Shown here: one piece after another, positions 1-8,503 of the stretch | Layout: every line of letters begins with the position of its first letter | Numbering within the stretch: position 1 is the first letter of the stretch | Assembly: GCA_018401885.1 (NCBI GenBank) | Contig: JAGYKB010000003.1 | Coordinates: forward strand, 62,001 to 126,000 | Reading direction: 5' to 3' | DNA length: 64,000 bases | DNA from: Gammaproteobacteria bacterium | GTDB lineage: Bacteria > Pseudomonadota > Gammaproteobacteria > Pseudomonadales > Pseudohongiellaceae | The notes under the pieces: model-generated | Told to the model about the DNA's origin: nothing | Database searches by the model: none | The model's input: only the letters and a program-made list of their open reading frames with translations | Translations under genes and position numbers: made by a program

Positions 1-359
1 TTAAACGCGGAGAAATTGTTGCCGCTATGGCAGGTGAGAGAGTCTCTGATATTCGTCAACACACTCTGCAGATCGATGATAATACGCATCTGCACGATAC
101 CTATTTTTCGGGCTATTTCTTACATTCTTGTTCGCCAAATATTTCGTTAGATATGCGAAATATGCTGATCACAGCGGTAAAAGATATTGCTGCCAACAGT
201 TACTTAACGATGGACTATGCGGAAACCGAGCAGGTTTTGTTTAGACAGTTTGCCTGCGCCTGCGGAAGTGAAAACTGCCGCGGTTGGATAACCGGCAACC
301 AAGAAATCCACCCTGGTTTCATCCAGGAAGCTATTGCGTGCGGACCCGACGCTGCTTAG
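1..359 (+). CDS. SET-domain protein, C-terminal part (5' end outside window)
   Basis: The reading frame is already open at base 3 (K-R-G-E-I-V before the first Met), so this is the C-terminal part of a gene that starts upstream; the Met at 27 is unlikely to be the true start. Visible SET signatures are L-H-S-C-S-P-N (the N-H-S-C-x-P-N motif that shapes the cofactor pocket), a later L-T-M-D-Y with the usual Tyr, and a post-SET cysteine motif C-A-C-G-x-x-x-C-R-G that normally binds zinc with another Cys. The family consists of S-adenosylmethionine-dependent lysine methyltransferases; bacterial members have varied or unknown substrates. A strong terminator follows at 398-429, so it is probably not co-transcribed with the decarboxylase downstream. 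Confidence 0.8.
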   Translation, partial: KRGEIVAAMAGERVSDIRQHTLQIDDNTHLHDTYFSGYFLHSCSPNISLDMRNMLITAVKDIAANSYLTMDYAETEQVLFRQFACACGSENCRGWITGNQEIHPGFIQEAIACGPDAA

Positions 360-397
360 CGCAAAGAAAAACGAAACAGCAAAAAATACAGACACTG

Positions 398-429
398 CAG
401 CGCCGAGTCAGTCTCGAGCGCTGTTTTTT
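398..429 (+). terminator. Rho-independent terminator after the SET gene
   Basis: CAGCGC (398-403) pairs with GCGCTG (418-423), and inside it CGAG (404-407) pairs with CTCG (413-416) around a five-base loop, with one bulged A. Six T residues follow directly (424-429). This is a textbook intrinsic terminator and separates the SET gene from the decarboxylase gene. Confidence 0.85.
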
Positions 430-473
430 GCGTCTGTAGAGATTTTCAATACTATCCGAAAGGAATACCAAAG

Positions 474-1724
474 ATGATGAATGCCGAAGAATCGCAGCGC
501 TGGTGGCAACGAGACGACCTTGCCTATCGCGGTGAAGAGTTGTTTTTTGCTGGCTTCGCAGTGTCAATGCTTGCGAAACGTTTCGGTTCTCCTGCATTTG
601 TCTATTCTTTCGCGCGCGTCCATGAAAACCTCGAGCGCATTCACGCCGCACTTCGCGATGCGGAGCTACCTGCCGGCTACACGTTGCTCTATGCGATGAA
701 GGCGAATCGGTTTGCGCCATTGCTCACGAGTCTTCAGCATACAGGGCTGTGCGGAATTGACGCCTGTTCTCCGCGCGAGGTCGAGCATGCTGTGAGCTGC
801 GGCTTCAGTCCGGATAAGATTTCGTTTACCGCAGGAAGTCTTTCGAGACGAGACGTCGACGCACTTGCGTGTTTCGATGGCCTTTTTGTGGACTGCGATT
901 CGCTTCATGCGATTAAAACTTGGGGTGAGATTAAACCTGGTTCGTCGATCGGCATCCGTGTTAATCCTGGTATTGGCGTTAGCCGCGCCGACAACGACAA
1001 ACTTCAGTATGCTGGTGTCGCAGCCACGAAATTTGGAATTTACGAAGAGCAACTAGAGGAGGCCCTGAGCCTAGCGGCCCACTACAGTCTCAAGATCACG
1101 AAGATTCACTTCCACACCGGCTGCGGATATCTAACTGCTGAGTTGCCACAGTGGGATAGAGTGTTGGGCGCTTGCTTAGAAAGATTCGTCGATCGGTGCC
1201 CGGACGTTACCACAGTTAATGTTGGTGGAGGCCTCGGCGTACCTCACGTTGCTAGCGACGGGGTTTTAGATCTTGCGGCATGGAGTCGTGTGCTTAACAA
1301 GCACTTTGGTCATCGTCAATTCAAAGTCGAACTCGAACCCGGTGAATACTTGCTTAAAGACGCCGGCATTTTGATCCTAGGAAAAACATTTGAAGAGACC
1401 AAACAGAAGTCACGGTTTGTTGGTGTTGACGCGGGATTCAACATTGCGCCGGAGCCTGCTTATTACAATCTTCCTTTTCAACCACTCGCACCGATCTGTA
1501 GAGGCGAGCTTAGGCAGGTGACAGTGGTAGGTAATATCAACGAAGCGTTAGATGTGTGGTACCGCGATGCCTGGCTGCCTGAACTGAGCGAGCAAGATTA
1601 TTTGGTGCTGATAAATGCCGGCGCCTACTCAGCATCCATGGCGTCTAATCACTGTATGCGCGGTGACGGTAATTCGCTCGTCCGTGAATTTCTGATACCG
1701 GATTCGAATAAGCCGTCTCTCTGA
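474..1724 (+). CDS. Fold-type III PLP decarboxylase, DapDC/OrnDC-like, with altered substrate motifs
   Basis: The 416-residue protein has the full architecture of the diaminopimelate/ornithine decarboxylase family. The PLP lysine is in Y-A-M-K-A-N (K76), followed by H-F-H-T-G-C-G-Y (about 212-219), the phosphate-binding G-G-G-L-G (251-255) and N-A-G-A-Y near residue 381. Two specificity motifs are unusual. The E-P-G-R motif of DapDC reads E-P-G-E (288-291), and the C-E-S-G-D motif that supplies the catalytic cysteine across the dimer reads N-E-A-L-D (356-360). The family fold is therefore secure, but the substrate is probably not meso-diaminopimelate, so I do not call it lysA. An AAAGGAA ribosome site lies about 10 bases before the tandem ATGs at 474/477. 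A GNAT acetyltransferase follows 73 bases later. Confidence 0.85.
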   Translation: MMNAEESQRWWQRDDLAYRGEELFFAGFAVSMLAKRFGSPAFVYSFARVHENLERIHAALRDAELPAGYTLLYAMKANRFAPLLTSLQHTGLCGIDACSPREVEHAVSCGFSPDKISFTAGSLSRRDVDALACFDGLFVDCDSLHAIKTWGEIKPGSSIGIRVNPGIGVSRADNDKLQYAGVAATKFGIYEEQLEEALSLAAHYSLKITKIHFHTGCGYLTAELPQWDRVLGACLERFVDRCPDVTTVNVGGGLGVPHVASDGVLDLAAWSRVLNKHFGHRQFKVELEPGEYLLKDAGILILGKTFEETKQKSRFVGVDAGFNIAPEPAYYNLPFQPLAPICRGELRQVTVVGNINEALDVWYRDAWLPELSEQDYLVLINAGAYSASMASNHCMRGDGNSLVREFLIPDSNKPSL

Positions 1725-1797
1725 GTGGCTTTTCGATCATAGAGATTCGTTTGTGCCAGAATCTGCTATTCTCGGGGAGATTAGTCGGAGGAATACA

Positions 1798-2262
1798 ATG
1801 GACAACGAACTCTTTGTAAAGCGCATTACGCTTAAGGCGAATCTTGAGAAACTTGCGGGCAAGATAAATGCTGCGCAATGGGATGAAGGCAATGCGTTGC
1901 CTGACGGGGAGTATACCGCTGACTCTCTTGAGTGGTATTTGCGAGGGGACGGAAATTTCTTCTTTGCCTGTTTCATCGGATCAGACCTCGCTGGCATGGC
2001 CTCGGCGCAGCTGCTGCCTCGCGCCTATGGAAAACACAGCACGCTCTATGTGGATGAGCTCGATACGGCGGTCAACTTTCGGCGGCGTGGGGTTGCAACG
2101 GCATTGATGAGGGAAATTAAACAACTCGCCGAAGAAACCAACAGCTATGAACTCTGGCTTGGGACCGAAAAAATCAACACCAGCGCCCAGAGGCTCTACG
2201 AAAAATTAGCGCCGGACTGCGTTGAGGAGTTCGTCGGCTATACTTGGAATCTAGATGATTAA
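1798..2262 (+). CDS. GNAT-family N-acetyltransferase
   Basis: A 154-residue GNAT protein. The acetyl-CoA binding segment is visible as F-R-R-R-G-V-A-T-A-L-M around residues 90-100 (the R/Q-x-x-G-x-G/A pattern), preceded by the beta-strand L-Y-V-D-E-L-D and followed by a helix and the C-terminal S-A-Q-R-L-Y-E-K-L segment typical of the fold. The ATG at 1798 is chosen because CGGAGG lies 8-9 bases upstream; the frame is open further back to 1753 but without a ribosome site. The substrate cannot be read from sequence. The position just behind the decarboxylase on the same strand makes an amine or amino-acid derivative plausible, as inference only. Confidence 0.85.
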   Translation: MDNELFVKRITLKANLEKLAGKINAAQWDEGNALPDGEYTADSLEWYLRGDGNFFFACFIGSDLAGMASAQLLPRAYGKHSTLYVDELDTAVNFRRRGVATALMREIKQLAEETNSYELWLGTEKINTSAQRLYEKLAPDCVEEFVGYTWNLDD

Positions 2263-2282
2263 TCAGCAGTCCAAAGCGCGTC

Positions 2283-3047
2283 TTAGCCTGGAGGACGCTC
2301 AAACAGGAGTCGGTATTTCCTCGTCTGATACGCTATCGCGATTCCGCCGATAACGCCGGGCGCTACCCAGAGTAAGATGCTATAGCCCCTAACTGTGTCG
2401 CCGAACACGTCGCTAAGAAAGTTTAGGCCGCCGAAAACAAAGAACGCAGTATAGGCAGCAATGCCTGAGGCGATTAAGCCATTAAGATGTTCTGTCCACC
2501 ATTCCTTCGCACGCGTTGTAGGCTTCAAGGCAAAATACAGGCAGCTTGCCGAGGTATAGATTTCGAACACACCAAAAAGAACGAACAATATCGAGCCCGT
2601 TGCGAGTCCGTTTACGGAGAGACCGAGTCCTGCAACGATAAGCGCAGCGCAGAGGCCGAGGTGGATTGGTTCGCGCAGCGCTCTTCGGTCCTCTTTGCCC
2701 TGCACTGTGAGCCAGCCATGACGTGTTGACAGTAAGACAAGCAGGGATATCGAAAATAGAAATAAGGCGAAATCTCGAACCTCGCGACTGAATGCGGCAG
2801 CGCGGGCAGGCTCTAAATCAATGTCTGGAGCATGCATCGCAAGTGGGAAGAGCAAATCTAATGTGGTGACAGTGATGCCAGAAAATCCAACGGCATACAT
2901 TACAATCGCAAAATAGCGACCAAATTTTTTGTGATTTAGATTTCCTTTACGTGTGACTACGGGAATCCAGAAGAGCAGCAGGCCGCAGCTGCCGACAGCC
3001 ACGTGAAGACGTGTCACATTCTCATGCACCCAGTGAAGTATTTCCAT
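2283..3047 (-). CDS. Multi-pass inner-membrane protein (DUF2306-like)
   Basis: A 254-residue hydrophobic protein with about seven predicted membrane segments (near residues 15-31, 45-71, 92-107, 128-150, 153-173, 190-212 and 222-242). The N-terminus is histidine-rich (H5, H8, H15), and the loop N-L-N-H-K-K-F-G-R precedes the second segment, a style seen in DUF2306-type integral membrane proteins. The function of that family is unknown. GGGAGAGCGGAG just upstream of the ATG is a good ribosome site. It is convergent with the GNAT gene, 20 bases apart, and looks monocistronic. The family assignment is tentative; membrane location is secure. Confidence 0.7.
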   Translation of the reverse strand: MEILHWVHENVTRLHVAVGSCGLLLFWIPVVTRKGNLNHKKFGRYFAIVMYAVGFSGITVTTLDLLFPLAMHAPDIDLEPARAAAFSREVRDFALFLFSISLLVLLSTRHGWLTVQGKEDRRALREPIHLGLCAALIVAGLGLSVNGLATGSILFVLFGVFEIYTSASCLYFALKPTTRAKEWWTEHLNGLIASGIAAYTAFFVFGGLNFLSDVFGDTVRGYSILLWVAPGVIGGIAIAYQTRKYRLLFERPPG

Positions 3048-3287
3048 CTCCGCTCTCCCTAGACTAGGTTTTTACGCGTCATTTATAGAGGCGCGAATTC
3101 AGAAGTGCTTATTCAAAAGTACTTATTCAGAGCCACTCAGCGTCACCTTTCCTAAAATCTTTACTCGTGTCAAGGCTGCGAGTTAAAGACAGATCTTCTC
3201 ACTTAATTGACTGCTATACTGAATAGATCGGCGGCAATGCGAATCGCTAACTACGCGAGCCTAAAATCGAATAGAAGGAATGCAGCA

Positions 3288-3761
3288 ATGAATAGTGACA
3301 AAACGGGCGAAAGCAGATTGAAACCGCGGTCAGTCGAGTTGCTGCGTGAGCCAGTTGAGCTATACAAAGTGCTTAAATTCGAAGGCTTGGTGGCGAGTGG
3401 TGGTGAAGCGAAAGCGGCGATCGACGCAGGTCTTGTGTTCGTGAATGATAAAGTAGAAAGACAAAAGCGAAAGAAATTAGTTAACGGCGACACGGTGCGC
3501 ATGGGTGAAGAGTCCCTGATCCTCAAATTAGCCGAGGACTACGATCCAGCCTCTGAGCCGGTCAAAACGAAAGTTAACAAGATTGCACCCGCACCTCCCG
3601 CCAAGAAGGACTGGCGTCGAAAGAGGACGCCGGCTCAGATCGATGCCGACGCCGGCGTGGTGTCAGACCGAAAGCCTCAAGTCGCGTCGAAAAGAGACAA
3701 TCAGAGAGCGGCGCGTCCAACGCTTGGCGCGCTGAGTAAAAAAACGCGGCAGCGAAGTTAA
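3288..3761 (+). CDS. S4-domain RNA-binding protein (YbcJ-like) with basic tail
   Basis: The 157-residue protein has an S4 RNA-binding domain at about residues 20-85: Y-K-V-L-K-F-E-G-L-V-A-S-G-G-E-A-K, then I-D-A-G-L-V-F-V-N-D-K-V-E and a closing V-N-G-D-T-V-R. This is the arrangement seen in stand-alone S4 proteins such as YbcJ. The last 60 residues are rich in Lys, Arg and Pro and probably disordered, adding non-specific RNA contacts. The ATG at 3288 is preferred over the upstream frame because AAGGA sits 8 bases before it. Likely role: ribosome- or rRNA-associated binding; no catalytic domain is present. Confidence 0.8.
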   Translation: MNSDKTGESRLKPRSVELLREPVELYKVLKFEGLVASGGEAKAAIDAGLVFVNDKVERQKRKKLVNGDTVRMGEESLILKLAEDYDPASEPVKTKVNKIAPAPPAKKDWRRKRTPAQIDADAGVVSDRKPQVASKRDNQRAARPTLGALSKKTRQRS

Positions 3762-3781
3762 TTTCATTCTATGCGCGCTTA

Positions 3782-4342
3782 TTACCAGTCGAGATCATCG
3801 GGAATCGCAAAGTCAGCATAGGCCTGCTCCTCGAGTTCGAGCTTAGTGAGCTGCTTCGGATTCGCGATCGTCACAAAATGCTCAGCGCTACGTTCTTGAA
3901 TCTTATGCGCCACATCCACAGGCACGACGACAAATTTCCCGTCGACTTTTGATTCGACAACGGCTAACGTGCCGCCGCTGAGTTGCTCGCGAGTGCGCGC
4001 GTCTACCCAAATTTGTTTGACTTTGTTTTCATGCTTGAAGTTGAATTTTAGATCGCCTCCAACCTTCATTGCATTCGCTTCGATTAGCTGTCTGATCTGC
4101 GCCATTTTCGCGCGCCACTCTCCGTCGCGGTTTCGTTCTTCATTGAGCTTACGATCGCGTTCGATCTGCTCTTGGCGCAACTTTTTGCGCGCTAGCTCTG
4201 CCTCCTGCTGGGCATTTTTCTTAACAGTTTTTTTCTGCTGAGGTTGCTTGCTCTCTTTGCGCTTGGCGCGCTCAAGCTGTTTCGCTTTTTTCTCATCGAC
4301 GAGGCCAGACTTCTTAAGTTGATCTTGTAATGACAAACCCAC
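3782..4342 (-). CDS. DUF2058 (YaiL-like) protein
   Basis: A 186-residue protein with the family N-terminus M-G-L-S-L-Q-D-Q-L-K-K-S-G-L-V-D-x-K-K-A-K. A long, highly charged Lys/Arg/Glu/Gln coiled-coil-like stretch follows (about 20-80), then a compact C-terminal domain containing F-N-F-K-H-E-N-K-V-K-Q-I-W-V and ending D-L-D-W. This matches the gammaproteobacterial DUF2058 family (E. coli YaiL), described as nucleoprotein/polynucleotide-associated but of unproven function. No signal peptide, so cytoplasmic. It converges with the S4 protein gene, 20 bases apart. Confidence 0.85.
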   Translation of the reverse strand: MGLSLQDQLKKSGLVDEKKAKQLERAKRKESKQPQQKKTVKKNAQQEAELARKKLRQEQIERDRKLNEERNRDGEWRAKMAQIRQLIEANAMKVGGDLKFNFKHENKVKQIWVDARTREQLSGGTLAVVESKVDGKFVVVPVDVAHKIQERSAEHFVTIANPKQLTKLELEEQAYADFAIPDDLDW

Positions 4343-4430
4343 GTGGGCTTCCTCGCTATTTTTCTTTGGGGTAGATGCGCTGTATGTGAAAGGTTAAATG
4401 TTAACGGCTTGCGAACTCTGTGGCCAGCGG

Positions 4431-5981
4431 TTAGGGGATAAAGTAGACGGGATTGCCTACTATTCGTGTGCTTTCGCGCTCGTTGATCAGGTTCATACGG
4501 ATCCAGAGCGGTGCAGCGGTTGGCATCGAAAGCGTGGCGCTGTAAGCGGTAACGTTATCAGTGAAGCTCTCGCTCGTCTCCTCAGAGATCAGCGATCGCT
4601 CCAGATCTATCCCGTCGACCACCCACCTTACCGAAAGCTTTTCGTCGCTACGCCAACGCAAGGAGACGTCGAGAGTGCTCTCGATAAGCCCAAGAGAGAG
4701 CTCGCCGCCCATTTCCGCGCCATCAACGCTAAAATCCGAGAGAGTCACTTCCCCGCCCGTCGCGTCGATATAGACATTGCCTCTCCTAATGCCGGCAAGC
4801 AGCGCTTGCTCGCTCAGTTCGTCAGAGTAGATCCAGGTGCGGGGATTGCCTATGGCCGAGGGCTGCCACGGTGGTCGGCTGGGGTCATGATTGTCGCTGC
4901 CTGCGATGCCTGTAATGCGTAGGCCCCGGTTTAGTTTGTCATGCCAGAATGCTATATGCGCCCGTCCGCGGGGCGTATCGACAAATCCTGTATTGACGAC
5001 CTCGATTGCGCCTATGCTCGAATAGTCGGTATCCCCTAAAACCCATCCACAGCCCATGCAGTCTTCGCCGGTCGGTGAGCCAGGATGATTAATGGACAGT
5101 AGCGCGCCGAGTTCGGCCACCCGGCTCTGAAGCTCTCGAATGCCATAACCGGTTGAGGGTTGAAGTCGAAAGTCGATGAACTCGGTCGTGCCGAACGCGT
5201 TGGCGTGACCGAAAAAAGTAGTGATCTCGCGTCCGGCAAGCAGAAGAGTCGATGGAAAGTATGCCTGCAGTTCGGCGAGCGCCGCATGACCCGATATCGC
5301 GTTGTGTTCGGTTAGCGCGATGAAATCGAGGCCGCGGTCGGCGGCGATCTGAGCGCTCATGAACGCCGGACAAGCGACCGAGTCGCCGTCGTAGTTATTG
5401 CAGCTACCGTCGCTGTGGCCGCTGTGGCTATGAAGGTCGCCGACATACCAGCCCGCGCCCCGGTCTTGGTTCGGCGGCACCGGTGTTGTGGCATTGCAAC
5501 TGAGCGTGATAGTCGCTTTGTACGCCGCTGTAACCCCTTCACGTACATTGGGCACGCCTAAAAGGAGATTCCAAATTCCCGCTTCGATCACGCCGGTGTT
5601 GTAAGAGGGCGTAGCGGCATTCGCGCTCACAAAAAACGTGCGTTTATTGCCTCCGCTCCAGCCGCGAAAGCCCCGTGGATCGAGCAGTCCTATGTCGATT
5701 GTTGTGCGTTCGTCTCTGTCGTAGTCGAATTCAACTTCGATGCGTTTTACGCCATGGGGTACGTCGAAGGGTAGCTCGATATAGGACTCGAAGTCTTGGC
5801 GTGAAATAGTCCCTGCGAGCGCTATTTCATGATGCGGCGTGTCTATCGAACAATGAAACGAGGTGGACAGTGTCTGTTCTGTAGACTGCGTCACCTGCGC
5901 TGTAACGTCTGAACTACCGAGCGCCAAGGAAAGCGCGGTAAATGGCAAAAGCGAGACTAGGAGTCGCAATTTGTTCTGCAT
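4431..5981 (-). CDS. Exported PHP-domain metallo-phosphoesterase (CehA/McbA family)
   Basis: A 516-residue exported protein when started at 5981, where a normal signal peptide begins (M-Q-N-K-L-R, hydrophobic core, A-Q cleavage). The longer upstream frame would bury it. Residues about 25-170 form a beta-rich domain resembling a pre-peptidase C-type fold. The PHP domain follows with metal ligands in order: G-D-L-H-S-H-S-G-H-S-D-G, L-D-F-I-A-L-T-E-H-N, A-G-R-E-I-T, H-A-N-A-F-G-T, I-N-H-P-G and a final G-S-D-N-H-D. These are the ligands expected of a trinuclear PHP site as in CehA/McbA-like hydrolases. A periplasmic or surface phosphodiesterase or amide/carbamate hydrolase role is inferred. The C-terminal 100 residues are beta-rich. 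Confidence 0.85.
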   Translation of the reverse strand: MQNKLRLLVSLLPFTALSLALGSSDVTAQVTQSTEQTLSTSFHCSIDTPHHEIALAGTISRQDFESYIELPFDVPHGVKRIEVEFDYDRDERTTIDIGLLDPRGFRGWSGGNKRTFFVSANAATPSYNTGVIEAGIWNLLLGVPNVREGVTAAYKATITLSCNATTPVPPNQDRGAGWYVGDLHSHSGHSDGSCNNYDGDSVACPAFMSAQIAADRGLDFIALTEHNAISGHAALAELQAYFPSTLLLAGREITTFFGHANAFGTTEFIDFRLQPSTGYGIRELQSRVAELGALLSINHPGSPTGEDCMGCGWVLGDTDYSSIGAIEVVNTGFVDTPRGRAHIAFWHDKLNRGLRITGIAGSDNHDPSRPPWQPSAIGNPRTWIYSDELSEQALLAGIRRGNVYIDATGGEVTLSDFSVDGAEMGGELSLGLIESTLDVSLRWRSDEKLSVRWVVDGIDLERSLISEETSESFTDNVTAYSATLSMPTAAPLWIRMNLINERESTRIVGNPVYFIP

Positions 5982-6140
5982 AGTATCCTGGGTGGCGGCC
6001 TGCCTTCTGCCGCGGCAATTGTTCGGAATTGGGAGGCTCAAATAATAGCGCGTAGAAAATAAATTAGCACCGAATGAGTCTTTGCCTAAACCCCTCATCT
6101 TGGTTAGTCTTGAAGAAAACGGGTTTAAGAGAGCAACGCC

Positions 6141-7646
6141 ATGTTAGATGTCTTAATTGTAGGAGCCGGCATATCCGGCATCAGTGCCGCCTGTCATCTT
6201 GAGAAGCGCTGCGCCAATAAGCGCTATGCGGTACTCGAAGGGCGCAACAATGTGGGCGGAACTTGGGACTTATTCCGCTATCCAGGTATTCGATCCGACA
6301 GTGACATGCATACTTTTGGTTTTAGTTTTAAACCTTGGACAAACCCTAAATCTATTTCAGACGGTGAATCAATCCGCGATTACCTGAAAGAGGCGGTTGC
6401 CGAGTATGGAGTGAAAGATAAAATTCGCTTCGGCCACAAAGTCGTCTCCGCCAACTGGGATAGCACGCGCGATGTCTGGTCTGTCACTGCAACGAATGCT
6501 GCCGGTGAGATGGTCGAAATTGAGACGCGCGTACTTTTCATGTGCAGCGGTTACTACAACTATGCCGAAGGTTATACGCCGGACTATCCGGGGCTAGGTG
6601 ATTTTAAGGGTCAGCTTATCCATCCGCAGAAATGGCCAGAGGATCTTGACTACTCGGGCAAGAAAGTTGCAGTAATCGGCAGCGGTGCGACGGCAGTGAC
6701 AATTGTCCCAAACATGGTCGACAAAGCCGCACAAGTGACAATGATTCAACGTTCGCCAACCTATATGTTCTCGCGCCCAGCAAAAGACGCAGTCGCAAAC
6801 TTCCTTGGCTCTGTATTGCCTAGCAAGTGGGCTTATGCGCTAACTCGCTGGAAAAATATTTATTTTCAGAATGCGACTTATAAGGGGGCGCGTAACAAGC
6901 CGGAAAAAACTAAAAAGCTTCTTTTAGACAGCGTGCGGAAATCGTTAGGCGACGATTACGACATCGATACGCATTTTACGCCACGCTATAATCCGTGGGA
7001 AGAACGACTCTGTCTTATTCCCGACGATGATTTCCTGTCAGCTGTGAAAAGCGGTGCAGCAGAGGTGGTAACCGATACGATTGATAAATTTGTCGAGAAT
7101 GGCGTTTTAATGTCATCGGGTAGATTGATCGAAGCAGATATCGTGGTGAGCGCAACAGGTCTTAACATGCAGTTTATGGGGGGCGTAGAGTTTTTCCTCG
7201 ACGAGGTGAAACTCGATCTTAGCAAGCGATTCTACTATCAGGGCATGATGTTTTCGGGCGTGCCTAATCTTATTCAGACTTTTGGCTACATTAATGCCTC
7301 ATGGACACTGCGCGCCGACCTCAACTCGGTATTCGTCTGTGACTTGCTGCAAGAGATGGACAGAAAGGACGCAAGTCATTGCGTGCCGGAGTTGCGTCCC
7401 GAGGAGGCGTCGATGGTTCCGCGACCAACTATTTCGGGCTTTAATCCGGGATATATGCAGCGTGGGATTCATGAGTTTCCGAAACAGGGTGAACACGCCC
7501 CATGGCATAACACTCAAGACTATTTACTTGATCGAAAGATACTGAAGAGCAATATTTTCTCGGACGGCGTGCTTCATTTCGGGCAAGCGAATTGCGAAGA
7601 ACTGGCTAACAAAGCGCAAGAAATTCAAGAAACAAAAGTCGCCTAA
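6141..7646 (+). CDS. FAD/NADPH flavin monooxygenase, Baeyer-Villiger type (EthA-like)
   Basis: The 501-residue protein begins with an FAD Rossmann motif, V-G-A-G-I-S-G-I-S (7-15), followed by N-V-G-G-T-W-D-L-F-R-Y-P-G. It carries the Baeyer-Villiger fingerprint F-K-G-Q-L-I-H-P-Q-K-W-P (F-x-G-x-x-x-H-x-x-x-W-P) before the second, NADPH-binding motif V-I-G-S-G-A-T-A. Length and motif order fit single-component class B monooxygenases such as EthA. These enzymes insert oxygen next to a carbonyl (ketone to ester) or oxidise sulfur or nitrogen. An ester product could be cleaved by an alpha/beta hydrolase such as that at 10123, but the genes are not in one operon, so the link is speculative. Confidence 0.9.
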   Translation: MLDVLIVGAGISGISAACHLEKRCANKRYAVLEGRNNVGGTWDLFRYPGIRSDSDMHTFGFSFKPWTNPKSISDGESIRDYLKEAVAEYGVKDKIRFGHKVVSANWDSTRDVWSVTATNAAGEMVEIETRVLFMCSGYYNYAEGYTPDYPGLGDFKGQLIHPQKWPEDLDYSGKKVAVIGSGATAVTIVPNMVDKAAQVTMIQRSPTYMFSRPAKDAVANFLGSVLPSKWAYALTRWKNIYFQNATYKGARNKPEKTKKLLLDSVRKSLGDDYDIDTHFTPRYNPWEERLCLIPDDDFLSAVKSGAAEVVTDTIDKFVENGVLMSSGRLIEADIVVSATGLNMQFMGGVEFFLDEVKLDLSKRFYYQGMMFSGVPNLIQTFGYINASWTLRADLNSVFVCDLLQEMDRKDASHCVPELRPEEASMVPRPTISGFNPGYMQRGIHEFPKQGEHAPWHNTQDYLLDRKILKSNIFSDGVLHFGQANCEELANKAQEIQETKVA

Positions 7647-7678
7647 AGAGTTGCCGACGAGTCTTCGAGATTTATGAG

Positions 7679-7697
7679 CGCCTCCTGAAAAGAGGCG
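7679..7697. terminator. Weak hairpin between convergent genes
   Basis: CGCCTC (7679-7684) pairs with GAGGCG (7692-7697) around a seven-base loop, between the ends of the convergent monooxygenase and Sel1 genes. There is only a short T-poor tail on either strand, so it is at best a weak bidirectional terminator. Confidence 0.4.
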
Positions 7698-7708
7698 TTA
7701 ATAAGCGG

Positions 7709-8383
7709 CTAGAAATTATCCGGGTTCAGTTCATCGTGATCAGAGTAGACGCGAGTCTCGCCCGCGAGACAAGGGAAGTCGCCTTCACAAGAGAAGGGCG
7801 GGACGAATCCTTCAGGCATCATCTCGAGGGAATACAGAGGCGTGTTCACGTCCTCTGTCTTTATGCACTGTCTAACTTTCCGCCGACTTCCGACTCTTGG
7901 CTTGTTTTCACAAACGATACGCTGCGTGGCCATGCCGTAGAGCTGAATATAGGTGTCCACCTTATTATCGATAAAGGCCTGCTGCGCAGAGTTTAAAGTC
8001 CCGTAAAGTTTTTTATAAAGCGATAGCCACTCCTTGTTTTCTACCTCGAGTGCTGTGCCTAGCCAGGCCATTCCTATGGGAATAGAACGTGGTGCATACT
8101 CACCTTGCAAATACATAAAGCCAAGTAGGTATTGCGCATCTTTTACGCCACGCTGTGCTGCGAGGCTAAGGTCGGCGTAGGCGGATTCGTAGTCGCCTTT
8201 CTCATAGGCAACGGCGCCCTGCTCGTACTGCCTTAGCACCTCATGATAAAAGAGCTGCGTGACTTCAACCTGGGCCGTAGAGGCAAAGGAAGCGACTAAG
8301 CTCAAAGTGCAGGTGAGTCTTTTAATCCAGACGGTGACCGCGCGATGGGTGTTAGGGTTAGCGTCACTGTGTCGGTTCTTCAT
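7709..8383 (-). CDS. Exported Sel1/TPR-repeat protein
   Basis: A 224-residue protein with a long, basic N-terminus and a hydrophobic segment ending S-T-A-Q around residue 38, consistent with a signal peptide. Residues about 52-110 hold Sel1-like helical repeats: Y-E-Q-G-A-V-A-Y-E-K-G-D-Y-E-S-A-Y, then A-A-Q-R-G-V-K-D-A-Q-Y-L-L-G and M-A-W-L-G-T-A. The C-terminal third contains four Cys and acidic clusters. Sel1 repeats mediate protein-protein contacts; no enzyme motif is visible. AAAGGGA precedes the start. Likely periplasmic; partner unknown. Confidence 0.75.
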   Translation of the reverse strand: MKNRHSDANPNTHRAVTVWIKRLTCTLSLVASFASTAQVEVTQLFYHEVLRQYEQGAVAYEKGDYESAYADLSLAAQRGVKDAQYLLGFMYLQGEYAPRSIPIGMAWLGTALEVENKEWLSLYKKLYGTLNSAQQAFIDNKVDTYIQLYGMATQRIVCENKPRVGSRRKVRQCIKTEDVNTPLYSLEMMPEGFVPPFSCEGDFPCLAGETRVYSDHDELNPDNF

Positions 8384-8503
8384 AGCTGGAGTCCCTTTCT
8401 TATTAATCTACTGAAGAGAAAAGCATGGGCTTTGGGGTAAACTTATTTATCGCAGTAATTTACTGCGTTTATCAGTCTATTAAAACCGAGAGTTGAGCTA
8501 TTT

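Noticed and set aside
1-2262. SET-domain, decarboxylase and GNAT genes as one biosynthetic operon.
   Set aside because: A strong intrinsic terminator at 398-429 separates the SET gene, so only the decarboxylase and GNAT genes could be co-transcribed.
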